This document shows positions 24,701 through 32,462 of a stretch of 64,000 nt of DNA, piece by piece. The notes beneath the pieces are model-generated. The model worked only from the letters and a program-made list of their open reading frames with translations. It was not told where the DNA came from and did no database searches. Made by a program: the position numbers and the translations under genes. The number at the start of each line of letters is the position of its first letter. Position 1 is the first letter of the stretch. Source of the DNA: an uncultured Flavobacteriales bacterium (GTDB lineage Bacteria > Bacteroidota > Bacteroidia > Flavobacteriales_E > Vicingaceae); NCBI GenBank assembly GCA_937901255.1, contig CALCHN010000042.1:1-64000 (forward strand), read 5' to 3'.

Positions 24701-25184
24701 AGTTTACCGATAAATCCTGACTATTACCAAAAGCTACTCCACGAGAAATACTTCCACTTTTATCCAATCCATTTAAATAAAAAATATCTTCTGTAGCCAC
24801 CGTATATTCATATAAAAAAGGATTTTTAGCTATTTCTCCTCCTTCTTCTACCAGTTGTTTCTCTTTATGGAAATAAGGTTCTGAAAAGGATAAAGGAAAA
24901 ACCCTATAACCCATTTTAATTTTTTTATTTTTTAGATGAGCTCCTTCTTCTGTTAAAATAAAAACTGCTTTTGAATAATCTATCTTATAAAAATTACTCT
25001 GTAGCAATGTGCCATTAATAGAAATCATCTCAGATTGTGGCACCAAACTCAATGAATCGAGCTGAATAGTATCTTTATCTAATACCATTTCTTTCTCTCT
25101 ATAATTAGAAACATCCTGAGACCATCCTGTTTTGAACGCCAAAACGGAAATAAAAATTAATATGATATACTTTATGTTTTTCAA
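21714..25184 (-). CDS. Very large outer-membrane beta-barrel protein
   Basis: The product is 1156 residues. A signal peptide ends near GWSQ (residue 23). The N-terminal ~150 residues look like a periplasmic or plug-type domain (ISINGTLLQSNFYKIDYSKAVFILTEEG, KIKMGYRVFPLSFSEPY). The remainder is a long series of amphipathic strands (DLSVNSNMNLQLSGKITDEISILASISDD, KLTAGDFYLKRPDTYFMNFNKKVQGGSF, RIVVEFQYSDRNYARSLIHFG). Segments at ~855-885 include a Ca-binding-like GDLNNNGVKDLNEFEI. The chain ends GGVQVRAFF with a terminal aromatic. The strand style recalls SprA-like barrels, but it is far shorter. Start is TTG at 25184; no ATG is close. Function unknown. Confidence 0.78.
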   Translation of the reverse strand: MKNIKYIILIFISVLAFKTGWSQDVSNYREKEMVLDKDTIQLDSLSLVPQSEMISINGTLLQSNFYKIDYSKAVFILTEEGAHLKNKKIKMGYRVFPLSFSEPYFHKEKQLVEEGGEIAKNPFLYEYTVATEDIFYLNGLDKSGSISRGVAFGNSQDLSVNSNMNLQLSGKITDEISILASISDDNIPIQAEGNTQQLQDFDQVYIQLFSDEWKLTAGDFYLKRPDTYFMNFNKKVQGGSFNITVPTSKKENASTITPTVSAAVSRGKFARNRILGIEGNQGPYRLRGADNETFIIILSGTEQVFIDGMLMKRGNEFDYVIDYNTGELTFTSNRLITKDSRIVVEFQYSDRNYARSLIHFGNEFKSEKLKLNFNFYTEQDSKDQPLLQDLTDENKRFLSEIGDSIQDAVIPNINLVEFDENKVLYKMIDSLGYDSVFVYSTNPDSAIYQLGFSYVGENNGNYKQIQSSANGKVYEWQLPVGGVPQGNYEPVILLVTPKQNQMATLGGEYVFSKNAKISWEGAMSKNDINTFSDKDSGDDIGYAFKFNSENIVDLNKEKEESWKLNIGSNYEYVQEYFTPIERFRLVEFERDWNISNAIVNTDQHIVGGKVGLNKTDKGNVVYTFNYMNTLELIEGAKNALAINYKTNGFQLVSNASFLQTKGVNNSEFLRHKAILTKQLGWVVLGVGEETEQNKLFLNKSDSLTASSFEFVILQAFIHNADTTKNKFMLSYKQRDDNVPVANDFLKATRAEDIELSISLLKMKNHKLRSTYTYRKLHIVSNTLTSLKPEETVLARVEYNGNFLKNLISTNTYYEIGSGLEVKKEFLFVEVQPGQGTHTFIGDLNNNGVKDLNEFEIAVFRDQANYIKIFTPTNEFVKIYTNQFNQSLFLQPEALWGGEKGLKKLVSRFSNRANFRTSRKVSNKDDYFNPFIADIDDSSLVTINMGVLNTFYFNRTNTKFGADYIYQDNRDKSLLTNGVESRNQFSNTIKTRWNITRVYTLVVLASQAKKSNFSEFFTNRNYNLFIQEIEPTFAIQPNVKVRVSFLFNFKEKTNQPIYGGEKSISKKGGVELRFNMAAKGSVRANFNYIENTFSATDNVSLAFEMLEGLQNGVNSTWELSYQQNLSKYMQLSLNYNGRKSENTNFIHTGGVQVRAFF

Positions 25185-25517
25185 ACAATAAAAGTTTGTC
25201 AGGAGTAAACTTACAAAAAAAGCAATTGAAGTTGTTTAAAGTTCAAATATAACCGTGAAAATGAATAATTTTTTTGTAATACGAGGCATTTTTAACAAGT
25301 ATAGCCTGAGCTATAGTTGGAAAAAATAAAGAAGTAGTACGAAAAAAGAATCATTTTTTAACTTATGATGGAGCTTTAAACAACTTCAAATAATACAGAA
25401 TTAAATAAATTATGCTTATGAACTATTTTATTTAGCATTTAGTATCAATTAAAAAGCTCTTTAGCGAAAATTTTTGACGAAAAGTAAATTAAATTTTAGG
25501 ATATTGTATCTTATATT

Positions 25518-25525
25518 TATATTTG
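25518..25525 (+). promoter_or_regulatory. Candidate -7 box for the peptide-binding protein gene
   Basis: TATATTTG matches TAnnTTTG and would give a ~105-base leader. The 452-bp divergent gap (25185-25636) also holds a TATAGC-CTGA-GCTATA hairpin at 25300-25315. No gene is seen in it. Confidence 0.4.
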
Positions 25526-25578
25526 TCCTTTAAAACAAAACTATATTATGAAATAGCCATGTGTAAAAGCCAAGAAAA

Positions 25579-25596
25579 ATGTTATAAAAATAACAT
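25579..25596 (+). promoter_or_regulatory. Leader hairpin ATGTTAT-AAAA-ATAACAT
   Basis: A perfect 7-bp stem with an AAAA loop lies 40 bases before the start codon of the peptide-binding protein gene, inside the predicted leader. It could act in mRNA stability or bind a regulator. Confidence 0.35.
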
Positions 25597-25636
25597 GGTG
25601 TATTACATATGACATTCTAAAAATAAACATATACAC

Positions 25637-27370
25637 ATGAAAAAAATAGTCTATTTAGTAATTTCAGCAGTGTTATTATACAGTTGTGGAGAAAACAACA
25701 ATAATAACCAAACAAATACTCAAACAGCAAAAGGAAATGTTCATTACGGAGGTGTGTTCAAAGTTAATGAAACAGAAGATTTCAGAAGTTTGTACCCATT
25801 AAACGTTACCGAAGTTGTTTCTCATAGAATTGCCAATCAGGTTTATGAAGGTTTGGTTAAATTAGACCAAGAAGACTTATCTGTATTACCCGGATTAGCA
25901 GAAAAATGGGAAGTAAATGAAGATGCTACCAAGTTTACTTTTACACTAAGAAAAGGAGTAAAATTTCATGACGACAAATGTTTTGAAGGTGGAAAAGGCA
26001 GAGAAGTAACTGCTAAAGATTTTAAATATTCTTTAGATAAACTTTGTGAAACAGATCCTTCTAACCAAATGTATTGGTTATTTAAAGACAAAGTAGTGGG
26101 AGCTAACGAATATTATGAATCTACCGTAAACAAATCTCCACTTCCAGAGGGAGTTGCTGGTATTAAAGTAATTGACGATTACACCTTAGAAATTAACTTA
26201 AACTACTCTTTTGCTGGGTTCTTAAACATCTTAAGTCATATTTCTTGTTCAGTTTTCCCTAAAGAAGCTTTTGATATGTATGGCTTAGACATGAGAATTA
26301 ACTGTGTAGGTACAGGTCCTTTTAGAGTTAAAAAAATCAAAGAGTCTGAAACAGTAATTTTAGAAAGAAACCCTGAATATTGGGGTGTTGATAGCTACGG
26401 AAATCAATTACCTTACTTAGATGGAATTAAATTTTCTTTCATTAAAGAGAAAAAAGCTGAATTATTAGAATTCAGAAAAGGTAACTTAGATATGGTATTT
26501 AGATTGCCATTAGAAATGATTAAAGAAGTAGTTGGAGAATTAGAAGAAGCTAAAAAAGGCGGAAACAAACCTTACGTAATGCAAGTTGTTCCTGCTATGA
26601 GTGTATTTTATTTAGGATTACAACACCAACTTCCTCCTTTTAACAATATTGATGTAAGAAAAGCTTTTAACTATGCTATTGATAGAGAATCTATTGTAAC
26701 TTATACTTTACAAGGAGAAGGAAGAGCTGGACTAAACGGTATCGTTCCTCCATTTAAAGGTTATGATTATGAAAATGTAAAAGGTTACGAATATGCTCCT
26801 GAAAAAGCTAAAGAACACATGGCAAAAGCAGGATATCCAAATGGTAAAGGCTTCCCTGAAATTACTTTACAAATTAACCCAGGTGGTGGAGACAGAAACG
26901 TTCAGGTGGCTGAAGTAGTTCAAAAAATGTTATCTGAAAACTTAGGTATTTCTGTAAAAATTGAACAAATGCAATTTGCTCAACACTTAGAAAACCTAGA
27001 AACAGGTAAAGCTTTATTCTGGAGAGCAGGATGGATTGCAGATTACCCAGACCCTGAAAACTTCTTAAACTTACTTTACGGAGATCATGTTCCTGGTGAC
27101 ATTAACAGCAAATCTTACATTAACTCTACTCGTTACCAAAGTGAAGCTTTTGATTCTGTTTTCAACGCTGCACTTAGAGAAATTGACGACAAAAAACGTA
27201 TGGAATTATACCGTCAGGCAGACCAAATTGCTATTGATGATGCAGCTACAATGCCTATTTTCTACGATGAAAACACAAGATTATTACAAGTTTATGTTAA
27301 AAATTTCCCTGCAAATGCAATGGAATATAGAGACATGACTGCTGTTTATTTCGAAAAAGTAGAAGAATAA
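25637..27370 (+). CDS. Peptide ABC-type substrate-binding lipoprotein (SBP family 5)
   Basis: The 577-residue product has a lipobox (LLYSC, Cys 17) followed by an Asn-rich linker. The body is a family-5 solute-binding protein (OppA/DppA type): SLYPLNVTEVVSHRIANQVYEGLVKLDQEDLSVLPGLAEKWEVNEDATKFTFTLRKGVKFHDD is shown by its parts VYEGLVKLD, LAEKWEV and FTLRKGVKFHD. Later come LERNPEYWG, NIDVRKAFNYAIDRE, LQINPGGGDRN and ADYPDPENFLNLLYG. It probably binds oligopeptides at the outer face of the inner membrane. No permease or ATPase genes are adjacent, so it is an orphan in this locus. A strong terminator follows, isolating it from gmd. Confidence 0.93.
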   Translation: MKKIVYLVISAVLLYSCGENNNNNQTNTQTAKGNVHYGGVFKVNETEDFRSLYPLNVTEVVSHRIANQVYEGLVKLDQEDLSVLPGLAEKWEVNEDATKFTFTLRKGVKFHDDKCFEGGKGREVTAKDFKYSLDKLCETDPSNQMYWLFKDKVVGANEYYESTVNKSPLPEGVAGIKVIDDYTLEINLNYSFAGFLNILSHISCSVFPKEAFDMYGLDMRINCVGTGPFRVKKIKESETVILERNPEYWGVDSYGNQLPYLDGIKFSFIKEKKAELLEFRKGNLDMVFRLPLEMIKEVVGELEEAKKGGNKPYVMQVVPAMSVFYLGLQHQLPPFNNIDVRKAFNYAIDRESIVTYTLQGEGRAGLNGIVPPFKGYDYENVKGYEYAPEKAKEHMAKAGYPNGKGFPEITLQINPGGGDRNVQVAEVVQKMLSENLGISVKIEQMQFAQHLENLETGKALFWRAGWIADYPDPENFLNLLYGDHVPGDINSKSYINSTRYQSEAFDSVFNAALREIDDKKRMELYRQADQIAIDDAATMPIFYDENTRLLQVYVKNFPANAMEYRDMTAVYFEKVEE

Positions 27371-27397
27371 ATAGAAAGCTCATAAATAAATTTAAAA

Positions 27398-27430
27398 ACA
27401 TCCTATTTGGTTAAATAGGATGTTTTTTTT
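27398..27430 (+). terminator. Rho-independent terminator
   Basis: ACATCCTATTT and AAATAGGATGT form a perfect 11-bp stem around GGTT, followed by a run of T residues. It lies right after the peptide-binding protein gene. Confidence 0.93.
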
Positions 27431-27466
27431 TACGAGAATTAGTATTATTGTAAAAAAATTAAATCA

Positions 27467-28558
27467 ATGTCGAAAAAAGTTGCATTAATAACAGGAGTTA
27501 CCGGACAAGATGGTGCGTATTTAGCTGAATTATTATTAAGTAAAGGATATGAAGTTCATGGTATAAAAAGAAGAAGTTCTCTTTTTAATACCAACAGAAT
27601 TGACCATCTATACACGGATTTACATGAAGATAATGTGAGATTTATTTTACATTATGGAGATATGACCGACTCTACCAACATCATAAAAATTATTCAAGAT
27701 GTGCAGCCTGATGAAATTTATAACTTAGCTGCCCAATCACATGTAAAAGTTTCTTTTGAAACACCTGAATATACTGCCAACTCTGATGCTGTTGGAGCTT
27801 TAAGAATTTTAGAAGCCATAAGAATTTTAAAATTAGAAAAGAAAACAAAATTTTATCAAGCATCTACATCAGAATTGTACGGAAAAGTACAAGAGGTTCC
27901 TCAAACAGAAAATACGCCATTTTATCCGAGAAGTCCTTATGCTGTAGCTAAACTATATGCTTTTTGGATTACTAAAAACTACCGTGAAGCTTACGGAATG
28001 TATGCTTGTAATGGAATTTTATTTAACCATGAAAGTCCTATAAGAGGAGAAACTTTTGTTACCAGAAAAATTACAAGAGGTGTTGCCAGAATTAAATTAG
28101 GTATGCAAAAGAAAATTTACTTAGGAAATATTGATGCTAAAAGAGATTGGGGACATGCAAAAGATTACGTAGAAGGCATGTGGTTAATGTTACAACAAGA
28201 AACCCCTGAAGATTATGTATTAGCAACTGGAGAAACCACCTCAGTAAGAGATTTTATTACCATGGCTTTTAATGAAGTTGGTATTAAAATGAAATGGGAA
28301 GGAACAGGTGTTGATGAAAAAGGAATTAATGCTGAAACAGGAGACATCCTTATAGAAATTGACCCAAATTATTTTAGACCTACAGAAGTAGATTTATTAA
28401 TTGGAGATGCTTCTAAAGCATTTAACAACTTAGGTTGGAAACCAAAACATAATTTACAAGACTTGGTTAAAGACATGGTTCAATCTGATATGAACTTATT
28501 TAAAAGAGATAAATATTTGCTAGAAGGCGGACATGATGTATTGAATTATAATGAATAA
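27467..28558 (+). CDS. gmd: GDP-mannose 4,6-dehydratase
   Basis: It converts GDP-D-mannose to GDP-4-keto-6-deoxy-D-mannose, the first step to GDP-L-fucose. The N-terminal Rossmann motif is TGVTGQDGAYL, and the typical RRSSLFNTNRIDHLY follows. Catalytic residues are in YQASTSELYGKVQEVPQTE and YAVAKLYAFW (YxxxK). NGILFNHESPIRGETFVTRKITRG is the family signature near the middle. The length of 363 is normal. Its last 8 bases overlap the start of fcl, so the two are translationally coupled. The pair feeds surface polysaccharide or glycoprotein fucosylation. Confidence 0.97.
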   Translation: MSKKVALITGVTGQDGAYLAELLLSKGYEVHGIKRRSSLFNTNRIDHLYTDLHEDNVRFILHYGDMTDSTNIIKIIQDVQPDEIYNLAAQSHVKVSFETPEYTANSDAVGALRILEAIRILKLEKKTKFYQASTSELYGKVQEVPQTENTPFYPRSPYAVAKLYAFWITKNYREAYGMYACNGILFNHESPIRGETFVTRKITRGVARIKLGMQKKIYLGNIDAKRDWGHAKDYVEGMWLMLQQETPEDYVLATGETTSVRDFITMAFNEVGIKMKWEGTGVDEKGINAETGDILIEIDPNYFRPTEVDLLIGDASKAFNNLGWKPKHNLQDLVKDMVQSDMNLFKRDKYLLEGGHDVLNYNE

Positions 28559-29477
28559 ATCTGATAAAATTTATGTTGCCGGACATAACGGCATGGTTGG
28601 TTCGGCTATAGTAAGACAGCTTAAAAGCAACGGATTCAACAACTTATTAGTTAGAACCTCTAAAGAGTTGGACTTAACTAACCAACAAGCGGTGAATAGT
28701 TTTTTTGAAACAGAAAAACCCGATTATGTTTTTTTAGCTGCAGCAAAAGTAGGTGGAATTCACGCCAACAATGTGTATAGAGCCGATTTTCTGTATCAAA
28801 ATTTAATGATAGAAGCCAATGTAATTCATGCTGCTTATCTAAATAACGTAACTAAATTATTGTTTTTAGGCTCCTCTTGTATTTATCCAAAAATGGCTCC
28901 TCAACCATTAAAAGAAGAATATCTTTTAACCGGTTTTTTAGAGGCTACCAACGAGCCTTATGCTATTGCCAAAATAGCCGGCATTAAACTTTGCGAATCG
29001 TATAGAAGACAATACGGTTGTAATTTCATTTCAGCAATGCCAACTAACCTTTATGGCCCTAATGATAATTACGATTTAAACAATTCTCATGTATTACCTG
29101 CTTTAATTAGAAAATTCCACACTGCAAAAGTAGAAAACCAACCGCAAGTAGAAATTTGGGGAACAGGAACTCCTCTTAGAGAATTTTTGCATGTTGATGA
29201 CTTAGCAGCAGCCTGTATGTTTTTAATGGAAAACTACAACGAAGAGTTATTTGTAAATGTAGGTTCTGGAACAGATATTTCTATTAAAGACTTAGCCTTA
29301 TTGGTTAAAAAAACCGTTGGTTACAAAGGCGAATTGGTTTTCAATACCTCCAAACCTGATGGAACTCCACGAAAATTAATGGATGTATCCAGAATTAATC
29401 AATTGGGTTGGAAACACAACATCTCTTTAGAAGACGGAATTAAAACAGTTTATGAAGAAGTAAAAGATACTTTCTAA
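28551..29477 (+). CDS. fcl: GDP-L-fucose synthase
   Basis: This epimerase-reductase makes GDP-L-fucose from the Gmd product with NADPH. Motifs are AGHNGMVGSAIVRQL (Rossmann), FLAAAKVGGIHANN, LGSSCIYPKMAPQP (catalytic Ser/Cys), EPYAIAKIAGIKLCESY (YxxxK) and SAMPTNLYGPNDNYD. The length is 308. The start overlaps gmd by 8 bp. The next gene (29491) follows after 13 bp and may share the transcript. Confidence 0.97.
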   Translation: MNKSDKIYVAGHNGMVGSAIVRQLKSNGFNNLLVRTSKELDLTNQQAVNSFFETEKPDYVFLAAAKVGGIHANNVYRADFLYQNLMIEANVIHAAYLNNVTKLLFLGSSCIYPKMAPQPLKEEYLLTGFLEATNEPYAIAKIAGIKLCESYRRQYGCNFISAMPTNLYGPNDNYDLNNSHVLPALIRKFHTAKVENQPQVEIWGTGTPLREFLHVDDLAAACMFLMENYNEELFVNVGSGTDISIKDLALLVKKTVGYKGELVFNTSKPDGTPRKLMDVSRINQLGWKHNISLEDGIKTVYEEVKDTF

Positions 29478-29490
29478 AATTGATTATTTT

Positions 29491-30399
29491 ATGCCTATAG
29501 TAAAATATCTTTTAAGCGTAATTGTATTCATTTTGCTTTCCTTAAACGCCAAAGCACAATTGTTGGATGCCAATAAACAACTTTTTGATGAAGATCCTTT
29601 TTTCAATGAAAAATTCATTAAAATCAATAACATAAAATCTATTAAAGGCAGTTGGTCATCTAAAAAAGTAAAAGATATTATCCGAAAAAAAAATGTTGAC
29701 TTCTATTACGAATTTGATGAAAACGGAATGTTGAAACAACAATACTCTACTTTTTTATCTCAAAACATTAAAAAAGACACAAGCGTAATTGCTTATACCT
29801 ACAACAAAGAAAATAAGATTATTGTTAAACGAAAAACAGATAATAACGGTTTTTTTTCACTCACTTACGATTATGATGCTCAAGGCAACTTATTAAAAGA
29901 AACCTATGCTCGAGAAGAAAATGCTGGCAACACTAAAAATGATTTTAGTTTAAAAAAACAATACATTATTAAAACAGATAGCTTCCATTATGAGCAATTA
30001 TCTAAAAATCAAGAAAAAATTACCTATTACAATAGCTACGGTAAAAGCTACAAAGAAACATTTTACTATTACGATGAGTTGGGCTATTTATCAGAAGTAT
30101 ATACCAAGTATTTAATTGGTAATAAAAAATCAAAAATTACCTACAAATTCAACGAAACGGGTAGGTTGGCAGAACGAACTACTCATGCCGATTTTAATAC
30201 CAACCTTATAAAAAAAGAGGAATTTATATACGATGAAATAGGTAATTTAATGGAAATTAAAACCTATGAAAATGATGAGTATAAAAGCTCCACACAGTTT
30301 CTTTACGATAAAAATATGCTAATGACTGCCCAACTAACCAAAGTTATTGCTAACGAATTCCTTACTATTATTCAGTATGAATATAGTTTTTATGAGTAG
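29491..30399 (+). CDS. Secreted YD-repeat-like protein, unknown
   Basis: The 302-residue product has a signal peptide (MPIVKYLLSVIVFILLSLNAKAQ). After residue ~70 it shows repeats of the YD type: FYYEFDENGMLKQQY, IAYTYNKENKIIVKR, LTYDYDAQGNLLKETY, FYYYDELGYLSEVY, ITYKFNETGRLAERT, FIYDEIGNLMEIKTY, FLYDKNMLMTAQL. Such short antiparallel repeats are found in many secreted Bacteroidota proteins and in RHS proteins. There is no toxin domain or T9SS tail. It sits 13 bp after fcl but probably does not belong to sugar synthesis. Function unknown. Confidence 0.75.
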   Translation: MPIVKYLLSVIVFILLSLNAKAQLLDANKQLFDEDPFFNEKFIKINNIKSIKGSWSSKKVKDIIRKKNVDFYYEFDENGMLKQQYSTFLSQNIKKDTSVIAYTYNKENKIIVKRKTDNNGFFSLTYDYDAQGNLLKETYAREENAGNTKNDFSLKKQYIIKTDSFHYEQLSKNQEKITYYNSYGKSYKETFYYYDELGYLSEVYTKYLIGNKKSKITYKFNETGRLAERTTHADFNTNLIKKEEFIYDEIGNLMEIKTYENDEYKSSTQFLYDKNMLMTAQLTKVIANEFLTIIQYEYSFYE

Positions 30400-30458
30400 C
30401 TGCTTTTTCAAAAAAACTAGGTCGTTTCAACAAATTATTAAGTCACACTTTCTTTACT

Positions 30459-30466
30459 TATTTTTG
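30459..30466 (+). promoter_or_regulatory. Candidate -7 box for the transsulfuration gene
   Basis: TATTTTTG fits TAnnTTTG, 40 bp upstream of the start codon. No clear -33 box. Confidence 0.4.
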
Positions 30467-30506
30467 TATTAAATCAATTAAAGTGCAAATCTATTATACA
30501 TAAGTT

Positions 30507-31646
30507 ATGAAATTCGGAACCAAAGTCATTCATGCAGGTCTTGAACCAGACCCAGCAACCGGAGCAATTATGACTCCTATTTACCAAACTTCCACTTATG
30601 TTCAAGATGGTGTTGGAAACCACAAAGGCTATGAATATTCGAGAACACTTAATCCCACAAGGCATGCCTTAGAAAAAAACTTAGCTGCCATTGAAAATGG
30701 AAATTTTGGTGCTTGTTTTGGTTCTGGTTTAGCAGCAATAGATTGCGTAATTAAAATGTTAAATCCCGGTGATGAAGTTATTTCAACAAACGATTTATAT
30801 GGTGGTTCTTACAGAATTTTCACTACTATTTTTAAAAAATACGGTATCACATTTCACTTTGTGCCAATGCACAATACTACAGCCATTGAAGAAAAAATTA
30901 ATGCCAATACCAAGCTTATTTGGGTAGAAACACCAACCAACCCAATGATGAACATTATTGATATTAAAACTGTTGCTGCTATTGCGAAAAAGAAAAATGT
31001 TTTATTAGCTGTTGACAATACTTTTGCAACTCCTTACTTACAAAATCCCTTAGATTTAGGTGCTGATATAGTAATGCACTCTGCTACCAAATATTTGGGA
31101 GGACACTCTGATGTAGTGATGGGAGCTTTGGTGGTTAATGATGAAAAAATTGCAAAAGAAATTTATAGAATTCAAAATAGTAGTGGTGCCGTTTGTGGAC
31201 CACAAGATGCTTTTTTAGTGCTTAGAGGAATTAAAACATTACACTTAAGAATGCAAAGACATTGCGAAAACGGAAAAAAAATAGCAGAATTTTTAACTAC
31301 ACATCCAAAAGTGGAAAAAGTATATTGGCCAGGGTTGCCTTCACACCCCAACCATGATATAGCGAAAGCTCAAATGAGAGATTTTGGCGGCATGGTTTCT
31401 TTCTCTCTTAAAGGAAATAAATTAGAAGATGCTTTAAACATAGTTAAAAAAGTCAAGTTATTCGCGTTGGCAGAATCTTTAGGTGGTGTAGAATCATTAA
31501 TTGGACACCCAGCAACAATGACTCATGCAGCTATCCCAAAAGCAGACAGAGAAAAAACAGGAATAGTAGATTCACTAATAAGACTAAGTGTTGGTATTGA
31601 AGATGCCGAAGATTTATTAGCAGATTTAGCCAACGCATTAAACTAA
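30507..31646 (+). CDS. Cystathionine gamma-synthase/lyase family PLP enzyme
   Basis: The 379-residue product belongs to the Cys/Met metabolism PLP family. The PLP-binding lysine is K195 in HSATKYLGGHSD. Other family marks are PIYQTSTYVQDGVG, YEYSRTLNPTRHALEKNLA, FGSGLAAIDCVIKMLNPGD, WVETPTNPMMNIIDI, AVDNTFATPYLQNPL and ESLGGVESLIGHPATMTHA. This could be cystathionine gamma-synthase (metB) or a gamma- or beta-lyase; sequence alone does not settle which. The SDR gene follows after 5 bp, probably on the same transcript. Confidence 0.93.
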   Translation: MKFGTKVIHAGLEPDPATGAIMTPIYQTSTYVQDGVGNHKGYEYSRTLNPTRHALEKNLAAIENGNFGACFGSGLAAIDCVIKMLNPGDEVISTNDLYGGSYRIFTTIFKKYGITFHFVPMHNTTAIEEKINANTKLIWVETPTNPMMNIIDIKTVAAIAKKKNVLLAVDNTFATPYLQNPLDLGADIVMHSATKYLGGHSDVVMGALVVNDEKIAKEIYRIQNSSGAVCGPQDAFLVLRGIKTLHLRMQRHCENGKKIAEFLTTHPKVEKVYWPGLPSHPNHDIAKAQMRDFGGMVSFSLKGNKLEDALNIVKKVKLFALAESLGGVESLIGHPATMTHAAIPKADREKTGIVDSLIRLSVGIEDAEDLLADLANALN

Positions 31647-31651
31647 AAATT

Positions 31652-32368
31652 ATGAATTATTATTTTATAACAGGTTCGAGTAAAGGATTAGGCAAAGCCC
31701 TAACAGAGTTATTATTAAATGATGAAGAAAACGTTGTCTATGGAATTTCCAGAACAAATGATATCAATCATCAACAATTTAAACATATACAAATAGATTT
31801 AACAGACTTAGATGCTGTTAAACAATTTCACTTCCCCGAATTAAAAGACGCAACAGCTATTACTTTAATAAATAATGCTGGAATTGTTGGCGACATTAAC
31901 TACTTAGGAAACCTCGATTGTGACAAAATAATTAGCACTTACAACCTCAATCTTATTACGCCAACCTTACTCATTAATCAGTTTACAAAAACATACAACA
32001 ATAAGCTTAGCAAGTTAGTTATAAACATTAGTTCTGGTGCAGGTAGAAGTGCAATTGATGGTTGGAGTGTATATTGTGCAACCAAAGCAGGACTAGACAT
32101 GCTTAGCTTGGTTTTTAAAGAAGAAATTAACAACAAAAATCTAAATATTAATATCTTAAGTTTAGCTCCTGGAATTATTGATACAGGTATGCAAGATGAA
32201 ATTAGAAGAGCTGATGAATCTAATTTTTCAAATATTGAAAGATTTATAGCTTATAAAAACAATGGAGATTTAGCAGCCCCAGCAAGTACTGCAAATCTTA
32301 TTGCTAAATTTATTTCAGACAAAACCTTACAAGAAAATACCATTTGTTCAGTTAGAGATATTAGTTAA
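31652..32368 (+). CDS. SDR family oxidoreductase (sepiapterin reductase-like)
   Basis: The 238-residue product is a short-chain dehydrogenase. The cofactor motif TGSSKGLGKAL is at the N-terminus, NNAG is at ITLINNAGIVGDINYLG and the catalytic residues are in VINISSGAGRSAIDGWSVYCATKAGLDML (Ser, YxxxK). It ends with LAPGIIDTGMQDEI and LIAKFIS, as in the YueD/sepiapterin-reductase branch. The substrate is unknown. It lies 5 bp after the transsulfuration gene. Confidence 0.9.
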   Translation: MNYYFITGSSKGLGKALTELLLNDEENVVYGISRTNDINHQQFKHIQIDLTDLDAVKQFHFPELKDATAITLINNAGIVGDINYLGNLDCDKIISTYNLNLITPTLLINQFTKTYNNKLSKLVINISSGAGRSAIDGWSVYCATKAGLDMLSLVFKEEINNKNLNINILSLAPGIIDTGMQDEIRRADESNFSNIERFIAYKNNGDLAAPASTANLIAKFISDKTLQENTICSVRDIS

Positions 32369-32432
32369 ATCACAACTATAGCATTCTAATAATAGCATGT
32401 TAAAAAGCCTTAAATAAAACAAAAGAAAAGGT

Positions 32433-32440
32433 TAAGTTTG
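32433..32440 (+). promoter_or_regulatory. Candidate -7 box for the M43 protease gene
   Basis: TAAGTTTG fits TAnnTTTG, 22 bases before the start codon. Confidence 0.4.
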
Positions 32441-32462
32441 TGAATAAACTAAAAACTTACAC

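Noticed and set aside
30507..31646. Firm assignment as metB
   Set aside because: The cystathionine synthase and lyase members share all visible motifs, so the substrate cannot be set from sequence alone.
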